NCBI RefSeq assembly: GCF_000521215.1
Contig: NZ_AYYG01000075.1
Location: 1 to 64,000, forward strand
Length of the DNA: 64,000 nt
DNA from: Labrenzia sp. DG1229
GTDB taxonomy: Bacteria > Pseudomonadota > Alphaproteobacteria > Rhizobiales > Stappiaceae
Direction of reading: 5' to 3'
Part shown: positions 58,141 to 64,000 of the stretch, in pieces
Position numbering within the stretch: the stretch's first letter is position 1
How the letters are laid out: the number at the start of each line of letters is the position of its first letter
The notes under the pieces: model-generated
Told to the model about the DNA's origin: nothing
Database searches by the model: none
Seen by the model: the letters and a program-made list of their open reading frames with translations, nothing else
Made by a program: the position numbers and the translations under genes

Positions 58141-58482
58141 TTATAGTCAGCCACGTAATTGTCTGTAGAAATGGAACTCTTCTAGCCACGCTGGCGAAAA
58201 GCTCTTGAATTTATTCTCTGAAAATCAGTGCGAAGCTTACCAGTTCGTGATTTCAGCCGAAGAAAAACAACATGACAAGCTCCGGATTTTGCTATATACG
58301 CCCGCGAAAGCTGGGTGATGGTGCGTTCAATTTCTGTTGAACGACCTGCAGGGCGGAACCGGTCTCGGTTCATTTCCGATAATCCCAGTTGATATGCAAC
58401 ATGGCCCAAAGCTGGTGAACACGTTTCCGGCCTTTACCGGAAAACGCTCTGACCGCTTTGTAATTGAAAAGGGAAATATGCC

Positions 58483-58953
58483 ATGAACATAATCGAGCAG
58501 CTCAATGCTGAGGAAATGGCGAAGATCGAAGCTCAACGCAAGCTTCCCGAATTTTCACCAGGTGACACGGTTCGCGTTAACGTAAAGGTCACCGAAGGTA
58601 GCCGTACCCGTACACAGGCTTACGAAGGCGTCTGCATTGCCCGTTCCGGCGGCGGCATCAACGAGAGCTTTACGGTTCGCAAGATTTCCTATGGCGAAGG
58701 CGTTGAACGTGTCTTCCCGATCTACTCTCCGATGCTGGAAGGTGTTGAAGTTGTCCGCCGCGGCAAGGTTCGCCGCGCGAAACTCTACTACCTGCGTGAT
58801 CGCCGCGGCAAGTCCGCCCGGATCACCGAAAACACCAATGTTCGCTCCAAGCGCCTCAACGAGGAAGCACGCGCGGAAGCTGCCGCTGTCAAGGTTGCCA
58901 AGGCGGAAGCCAAGAAGGCCCAGCAGGCAGCTGCTGAGAGCGCTGCTGAATAG
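58483..58953 (+). CDS. rplS: 50S ribosomal protein L19
   Basis: Large-subunit protein at the 30S interface. [46 protein letters not shown]-type sequence and [12 protein letters not shown] are conserved. The 156-residue protein has an alanine-lysine-rich tail beyond the usual 115-120 residues, as in other alphaproteobacteria. GGGAAAT precedes the ATG. Confidence 0.98.
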   Translation: MNIIEQLNAEEMAKIEAQRKLPEFSPGDTVRVNVKVTEGSRTRTQAYEGVCIARSGGGINESFTVRKISYGEGVERVFPIYSPMLEGVEVVRRGKVRRAKLYYLRDRRGKSARITENTNVRSKRLNEEARAEAAAVKVAKAEAKKAQQAAAESAAE

Positions 58954-58977
58954 GCCGAGTTGGCAAATACGATTGAA

Positions 58978-59003
58978 AGGCGGTCCCTGCGACCGCCTTT
59001 TTT
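58978..59003 (+). terminator. Terminator of rplS
   Basis: AGGCGGTC and GACCGCCT around CCTGC, followed by a run of T, 25 bases after the stop codon. Confidence 0.88.
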
Positions 59004-59199
59004 GTATGAAATGATGGCAATCAATCTCAGTTGAATTCAGCTCAACCCGCCAGAACTTGACCTTGAGGCGTGGCTGCGCCATTCACTAGCGAGAATTTTG
59101 CAACATTCCTTGCTGCTCCTGTCAGCGAAGGAAAACGATGCCGGAAGCAGGCGCCGGGACGCAGGCGCAGCTGGAACCGGCGGGAAAGAGGAGAGACCG

Positions 59200-60612
59200 A
59201 TGGCGAAGGCTCGCACGCTTTACGACAAGATCTGGGATGACCACGTGGTCGACATGCAGCCGGACGGAACCGGCCTGCTCTATATAGACCGTCACCTGGT
59301 GCATGAAGTCACCAGCCCTCAGGCCTTCGAAGGCCTGCGCATGCACGGCCGCAAGGTACGCAGCCCGCAGAAGACGCTTGCGGTTGTCGACCATAACGTG
59401 CCGACATCCGACCGGCGCGACGGGATCGACGATCCGGAGTCCGCGTTGCAGGTGGACACTCTTGCCAAGAACGCAGCCGAATTCGGTGTTGAATATTATT
59501 CCGAACTGGATATGCGCCAGGGTGTTGTTCATATCGTCGGTCCGGAACAGGGCTTTACGCTGCCGGGAATGACCATTGTCTGCGGCGACAGCCATACCTC
59601 CACGCATGGTGCGTTCGGATCGCTTGCACACGGCATTGGAACGTCCGAGGTCGAGCATGTGCTTGCGACCCAGACCCTGATCCAGAAAAAAGCCAAGAAC
59701 ATGCTGGTCAAGGTCAATGGTGACGTACCGAAAGGCGTGACTGCAAAAGATATCGTCCTGGCAATCATCGGCAAGATCGGCACCGCAGGCGGTACCGGCT
59801 ACGTCATTGAATATTCTGGTGACGCCATCCGGTCGCTGTCCATGGAAGGACGGATGACGGTCTGCAACATGTCTATCGAGGCCGGTGCGCGCGCCGGACT
59901 GATCGCTCCGGACGAGAAAACGTTTGAATACGTCAAGGGCCGCCCGAAGGCACCAAAGGGTGAAGCCTGGGATATGGCGATGGCCTACTGGCATACGCTG
60001 CACTCGGACGCGGATGCCTATTTCGACAAGGTTGTCGAGCTGGACGCCGCAAACCTGCCGCCGATCGTTTCCTGGGGCTCCTCTCCGGAAGATGTGGTTT
60101 CGGTGGAAGGCGTTGTACCGGACCCGGAGCAGATCGAGGATGAAAACCGACGCGACTCCAAGAAACGCGCGCTGGACTACATGGGTCTTGAGCCGGGCAC
60201 GAAAATCACGGACATCAAGATCGACCGTGCATTCATCGGTTCATGCACCAACGGTCGGATCGAAGACCTGCGCGCGGCCGCCGCTGTCATCGGGAACCAC
60301 AAGGTGGCGGCACATGTCGATGCCATGGTGGTTCCGGGCTCCGGTCTCGTGAAGGAGCAGGCTGAGGAAGAAGGTCTTGATGTGATCTTCAAGGAAGCCG
60401 GATTTGACTGGCGTGAACCTGGATGCTCCATGTGCCTGGCAATGAATGCCGACAAGCTCAAGCCGGGCGAGCGCTGCGCTTCAACTTCGAACCGGAATTT
60501 CGAGGGCCGTCAAGGACATAAGGGCCGTACTCATCTTGTTTCGCCGGCAATGGCCGCCGCAGCTGCGATCGCCGGTCACTTCGTTGATATTCGCGACTGG
60601 ACGGTGAATTGA
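59200..60612 (+). CDS. leuC: 3-isopropylmalate dehydratase large subunit
   Basis: With LeuD it isomerises 2- to 3-isopropylmalate in leucine synthesis. The 4Fe-4S cluster cysteines are in SCTNGR and GCSMCLAMN; the aconitase-type [12 protein letters not shown] and [12 protein letters not shown] motifs are clear. 470 residues, ATG 59200 after GAGAGGAGAG. leuD is not in the window. Confidence 0.98.
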   Translation: MAKARTLYDKIWDDHVVDMQPDGTGLLYIDRHLVHEVTSPQAFEGLRMHGRKVRSPQKTLAVVDHNVPTSDRRDGIDDPESALQVDTLAKNAAEFGVEYYSELDMRQGVVHIVGPEQGFTLPGMTIVCGDSHTSTHGAFGSLAHGIGTSEVEHVLATQTLIQKKAKNMLVKVNGDVPKGVTAKDIVLAIIGKIGTAGGTGYVIEYSGDAIRSLSMEGRMTVCNMSIEAGARAGLIAPDEKTFEYVKGRPKAPKGEAWDMAMAYWHTLHSDADAYFDKVVELDAANLPPIVSWGSSPEDVVSVEGVVPDPEQIEDENRRDSKKRALDYMGLEPGTKITDIKIDRAFIGSCTNGRIEDLRAAAAVIGNHKVAAHVDAMVVPGSGLVKEQAEEEGLDVIFKEAGFDWREPGCSMCLAMNADKLKPGERCASTSNRNFEGRQGHKGRTHLVSPAMAAAAAIAGHFVDIRDWTVN

Positions 60613-60647
60613 TTCGTAGCCACTCCGATCAATAATTCCGGCAATTC

Positions 60648-60675
60648 AAAGGGCGTCTTCGGGCGCCCTTTTTCA
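60648..60675 (+). terminator. Terminator of leuC
   Basis: AAAGGGCG and CGCCCTTT flank TCTTCGGG and are followed by TTT, 36 bases after the leuC stop. Confidence 0.82.
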
Positions 60676-60913
60676 TGGTGCACGTAATTTTGTCGACATG
60701 ACGCAGGTGCAATTGATGTCAGGCAACTGATTCATAGATTTAAGAAAATTCCTTTGCCAGAAAACGCCATTCAACAACCTCAATCAGAAATGACTTTGAC
60801 GGGCTTCACAAGACTGTCACCTCGGCACTACAATACTCCTGTCACAAAAGGACATGTTCCGCTGTCCGATTGACCGGGCACAGAGCATTCCGAGCAGGTG
60901 TGAGGAGCGGAAG
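60676..60913. other. leuC-HNH intergenic region
   Basis: About 240 bases after the leuC terminator with no gene. An in-frame upstream extension of the HNH gene (from 60854) lacks a ribosome site. The GTG start at 60914 has AGGAGCGGAAG before it. I see no clear promoter boxes. Confidence 0.35.
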
Positions 60914-61471
60914 GTGACAATAGCGGTTTCGTCTGGAGCCCATCCGGCGTTGGTGCTCAATGCGGACTACCGGCCTTTGAGTTACTATCCATTGTCTTTG
61001 TGGTCGTGGCAGGACACCATAAAGGCGGTGTTCCTGGATCGGGTCAACATAGTTGCAGAGTATGATGCGGCGGTCCGAAGTCCGAGCTTCGAATTCCGAT
61101 TGCCAAGCGTTGTCTCGCTCAAGACCTTTGTGAAACCTAGCCGTTACCCCGCATTTACCCGCTTCAACGTCTTTCTCCGCGATAAATTTCAGTGCCAGTA
61201 TTGCAGCTCCAAATACGAGTTGACCTTCGATCATCTCATTCCCCGCTCCAAAGGTGGCCTGACGACCTGGGAGAATGTGATCACTGCCTGCTCACCCTGT
61301 AACCTGCGCAAATCCAACAAGTCCTGCGAACAGCTGAACATGTGGCCGATGCACATGCCGTTTCGGCCGACCATCCAGGATCTGCACAACAATGGCAGGG
61401 GGTTTCCGCCCAACTACCTGCACGAGAGCTGGATGGATTTCCTGTATTGGGATACAGAACTCGAGCCGTAG
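60914..61471 (+). CDS. HNH endonuclease family protein
   Basis: A 185-residue protein. The N-terminal half HPALVLNADYRPLSYYPLSLWSWQD is a conserved domain of unknown function. The HNH motif follows: CQYCSSKYELTFDHLIPRSKGG and ENVITACSPCNLRKSN, with zinc cysteines in pairs and the metal histidine in DHLIPRS. This arrangement is widespread as a single chromosomal gene in alphaproteobacteria and is not part of an evident mobile element; its target is unknown. GTG start. Confidence 0.88.
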   Translation: MTIAVSSGAHPALVLNADYRPLSYYPLSLWSWQDTIKAVFLDRVNIVAEYDAAVRSPSFEFRLPSVVSLKTFVKPSRYPAFTRFNVFLRDKFQCQYCSSKYELTFDHLIPRSKGGLTTWENVITACSPCNLRKSNKSCEQLNMWPMHMPFRPTIQDLHNNGRGFPPNYLHESWMDFLYWDTELEP

Positions 61472-61637
61472 AGCGCATTGTGTCGGGGCGACCGGAAAGC
61501 AAATCTGCTTTATCCGTGCATTCACATCGCCTCTTTATTCGATTGCGTTAAGACTTATTTTACCCGTTTTAAAGGGTTCATTTAAGAATTTAGGTACTTT
61601 TCTGTAATAACTGTCTCATGAGAGCTGTGAGGCAGTC

Positions 61638-62996
61638 ATGTTAAAGCAACCTATTCTTTCTATCCGAAACCTGGCCGTTCGTTTTCGCGACGAACGAGAC
61701 GGAGCGATCATCCCCATCTTCGGGATCATGTTGGTCATCATCATCGTGATGGCCGGTGCTGCGGTCGACGTATCGCGGGTCGTGAATGCACGCGAAAAAC
61801 TTTCATACGCGCTCGACGCTGCGGCTCTTGCTGCGGCGACGCAATTGTCGACCCAGGCCTTGACCGATGCGGAAATCCAGAAGGTCATCACGGATTCCTT
61901 CAAGGGAAATATGTCAGACGCCGATTTCCTCGACGAAGCGATCGATAACCTTTCCTTCGTCGTCGATAGCGAAAACGGTCGGGTTACCGTCACATCGGCG
62001 GCGACCATGGACAACATGTTCATCGATTTCGGCGGTTACGGCAAAGAAGCCTTTGGCCCGGAGACATTCACCTTCGGTACCAACTCGCAGGTGACCTTTT
62101 CCCGTTTCGATGTTGAAATGGCAATGGTGGTCGACGTGACCGGTTCCATGTCGGGTGAAATCAATGATCTGAAAGATGCAGCTGAATCGGTCGTCAATAT
62201 CCTCATTCCGGACGGTTCGACGGAAAGCAAGGTCAAGATCTCACTCGTTCCATACAGCGTTGGAGTGAACCTGGACTCTTATGCCTCCGCGGCGACCGGA
62301 GGATTGAGCACCAAATGCGCCACGGAGCGTGCCGGCAGCGAGAAGTACACGGACGCGAGCTATACCGTTTCACCGCTCGGTGACGGGTCGGGAACGTACC
62401 GGTCACAGGATTGCTCAGGTTCGGTTATCCAACCGCTTACCGACAATCGGTCGTCACTCATGACCGCGATCAATGGGCTGACCACCGACGGTTATACTGC
62501 CGGGCAAACCGGTGTCGGTGTCGGTTGGTATACACTTTCGCCAAACTGGAAAGACCTCTGGCCAGCTGAATCGGCACCAGCAGAATATTCAGATTCAGAA
62601 GTTTTGAAGTTTGCCCTGATCATGACCGATGGTGACTTCAACACGCATTACAACAAACAATCCCTGACCAAGTCGCAGTGTAAAAACAAGCAAGACAATG
62701 GTCAGTATGACGGCCCCTGCTACAACGGCACCAATGATTACTGGCTGGAAAAATCCCAATGGGGTTATTCCGGTAAGTCTTCACAACGGGCACTCTCGCT
62801 TTGTGGCGCGATGAGAAATTCAGGCATCACCATCTACACCGTGTATTTCGGAACTGCGACAAGTTCTGACGGTGCGAGAGTGATGCAGGACTGCGCCGAT
62901 CCCGGAAAATACTATGCCGCAACATCTTCCGATGATCTGGTAGCTGCCTTCTCCAACATTGCGAAGAAGATCCAGCAGGTCTACCTGTCGCAATAA
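61638..62996 (+). CDS. TadE/TadG-type protein with von Willebrand A domain
   Basis: A 452-residue protein starting with a basic region and a single membrane segment (IIPIFGIMLVIIIVMAGAAVDV, about residues 27-50; TadE/TadG signature AAVDVSRVVNAREKLSYALDAAALA). After about residue 155 a vWA domain follows with the MIDAS-like VDVTGSMSGEIND. Such proteins are associated with Tad pili and adhesion and are probably exported to the cell surface. No other tad gene is in the window. Confidence 0.88.
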   Translation: MLKQPILSIRNLAVRFRDERDGAIIPIFGIMLVIIIVMAGAAVDVSRVVNAREKLSYALDAAALAAATQLSTQALTDAEIQKVITDSFKGNMSDADFLDEAIDNLSFVVDSENGRVTVTSAATMDNMFIDFGGYGKEAFGPETFTFGTNSQVTFSRFDVEMAMVVDVTGSMSGEINDLKDAAESVVNILIPDGSTESKVKISLVPYSVGVNLDSYASAATGGLSTKCATERAGSEKYTDASYTVSPLGDGSGTYRSQDCSGSVIQPLTDNRSSLMTAINGLTTDGYTAGQTGVGVGWYTLSPNWKDLWPAESAPAEYSDSEVLKFALIMTDGDFNTHYNKQSLTKSQCKNKQDNGQYDGPCYNGTNDYWLEKSQWGYSGKSSQRALSLCGAMRNSGITIYTVYFGTATSSDGARVMQDCADPGKYYAATSSDDLVAAFSNIAKKIQQVYLSQ

Positions 62997-63014
62997 GGTT
63001 TGCAATGACAAAAG

Positions 63015-63040
63015 AAAAGCCCGCCATTCGGCGGGCTTTT
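63015..63040. terminator. Bidirectional terminator between the TadG-like gene and acs
   Basis: AAAAGCCCGCC and GGCGGGCTTTT pair around ATTC. The T-run on the plus strand and the A-run before the stem on the other give termination in both directions for these convergent genes. Confidence 0.88.
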
Positions 63041-63059
63041 TTGTTGGAAACCTGCGGCG

Positions 63060-64000
63060 TTAGCCGCGGTTCTGACGATTGTCGATCAGGTCATCGACGA
63101 CGGCCGGGTCCGCCAGAGTAGAGGTATCCCCGAGATTGTCGAAGCTGTCCTCGGCGATCTTGCGCAGAATGCGGCGCATGATCTTGCCGGACCGTGTTTT
63201 CGGCAAGCCTGGAGAGAACTGAATCAGGTCTGGAGACGCGATCGGTCCGATTTCCGCGCGCACGTGCCTGACCAGTTCCTTTTTCAATTCGTCCGTCGGT
63301 TCCTCACCTTCCATCAGCGTGACATAGGCATAGATGCCCTGCCCCTTGATATCGTGCGGATAGCCGACAACGGCAGCCTCGGAAACTTTCGGATGCGCGA
63401 CAAGCGCACTTTCAACTTCCGCCGTGCCCATGCGGTGACCGGAAACGTTGATGACATCGTCCACCCGCCCTGTGATCCAGTAGTAACCGTCGTCGTCGCG
63501 TCGACAGCCGTCGCCGGTGAAGTAAAGCCCCTTGTAGGTGGCAAAATAGGTCTGGACGAAACGTTCATGGTCGCCATAGACCGTCCGCATCTGACCTGGC
63601 CAGCTATCCTTGATGACAAGGTTGCCTTCCGTTGCACCTTCCTGGAACTTGCCTTCCGCATCAACGATAGCAGGCTGAATCCCGAAGAAAGGCCTTGTGG
63701 CGGACCCGGGTTTCAGCGCCGTCGCACCGGGAAGCGGCGTGATGAGGATGCCGCCAGTCTCTGTCTGCCACCAGGTGTCGACGATCGGGCAGCGGCCTCC
63801 GCCGACGACATTATGGTACCAGGTCCAGGCTTCAGGGTTGATCGGTTCGCCAACGGACCCAAGCAGGCGCAGGGATTTGCGCGAGGTCTTGGTGACATGG
63901 TCGTCGCCCGCACCCATCAGCGCACGGATCGCTGTCGGAGCCGTGTAGAAGATATTGACGTTGTGCTTGTCGCAGACTTCCCAGAACCGGCCCGGTCCCG
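63060..64000 (-). CDS. acs: Acetate-CoA ligase, C-terminal part (runs off the window)
   Basis: Activates acetate to acetyl-CoA through acetyl-AMP. The visible 313 residues include [42 protein letters not shown] (the ATP motif), [26 protein letters not shown] and the C-terminal [17 protein letters not shown] with the lysine that is acetylated to switch the enzyme off. The 5' half lies beyond base 64000. Confidence 0.96.
   Translation of the reverse strand, partial: GPGRFWEVCDKHNVNIFYTAPTAIRALMGAGDDHVTKTSRKSLRLLGSVGEPINPEAWTWYHNVVGGGRCPIVDTWWQTETGGILITPLPGATALKPGSATRPFFGIQPAIVDAEGKFQEGATEGNLVIKDSWPGQMRTVYGDHERFVQTYFATYKGLYFTGDGCRRDDDGYYWITGRVDDVINVSGHRMGTAEVESALVAHPKVSEAAVVGYPHDIKGQGIYAYVTLMEGEEPTDELKKELVRHVRAEIGPIASPDLIQFSPGLPKTRSGKIMRRILRKIAEDSFDNLGDTSTLADPAVVDDLIDNRQNRG

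Larger units (their letters stand above)
57917..58482. other. AT-rich intergenic region with an orphan terminator and rplS leader
   Basis: No protein gene is apparent. The first half is AT-rich and contains the regulator's promoter. A strong plus-strand terminator (58110-58133) lies in the middle with no gene before it. The second half holds the rplS promoter and leader, with ATGACA at about 58270 and TATATA at about 58293 as possible -35 and -10 boxes. Confidence 0.5.

Noticed and set aside
1-64000. Mobile elements, prophage, toxin-antitoxin, CRISPR or defence islands
   Set aside because: No transposase, integrase, phage structural gene, spaced direct repeats or defence enzyme cluster was seen. 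The HNH gene and APH-like kinase stand alone.

Overview
The window is a stretch of an alphaproteobacterial chromosome, best matching the Hyphomicrobiales and, from remembered protein sequences and gene order, a Stappiaceae (Roseibium/Labrenzia-like) marine bacterium. Evidence includes an Irr-type Fur protein beside fabA-fabB-fabI, the trpF-trpB-trpA-accD-folC order, a chorismate mutase between ffh and rpsP, a hemE-linked origin with CtrA and CcrM-type sites, and parS-like TGTTTCACGTGAAACA sites. The genus is an inference; no rRNA gene is present to confirm it. I saw no tRNA or rRNA genes, insertion sequence, prophage or CRISPR array.

Left part (1-29 kb): a broken arginase-like 5' end divergent from an Lrp/AsnC regulator; an AraC-methyltransferase fusion for DNA alkylation damage; an unknown exported protein; the folC-accD-trpA-(two small genes)-trpB-trpF block on the minus strand; maeB; mutS; an MFS carrier; a DUF2244 protein and nth; irr; fabA-fabB-fabI with a leftover fragment of a second fabI tail; RidA and a hydrolase; an SH3 protein; a 2-hydroxyacid dehydrogenase with an APH/Hur-type kinase. 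Then comes the tightly overlapped minus-strand run ppsR-maf-aroE-coaE-dnaQ.

Centre (29-42 kb): the probable chromosomal origin of replication lies between ppsR and hemE. It has a perfect CtrA box, several DnaA-box-like 9-mers, seven GANTC sites in 275 bp and an AT-rich flank. Rightward follow hemE-hemJ, rho, a GNAT gene, then mnmE, mnmG, rsmG, parA and parB. Six parS-like sites are scattered from 33.5 to 38.2 kb, so origin, centromere and ParAB partition genes sit within about 10 kb.

Right part (41-64 kb): leuS-lptE-holA (minus), a YggS protein, a small EF-hand protein, trkH, a TRAP transporter operon ending in an isocitrate-lyase-superfamily enzyme, the translation cluster ffh-chorismate mutase-rpsP-rimM-trmD-rplS interrupted by two opposite-strand genes (VanZ-like and LuxR-type), leuC, an HNH nuclease, a TadG-like von Willebrand protein, and the 3' part of acs cut by the window edge.

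Most of the window is housekeeping. The points worth a second look are the origin/centromere architecture, an apparent frameshift and an unusual active-site motif in trpA, an AccD with no zinc-ribbon cysteines, two small genes inside the trp block, the convergent rimM/VanZ-like overlap, and an orphan strong terminator that may end a small RNA. I do not see a clear novel defence or biosynthetic system.
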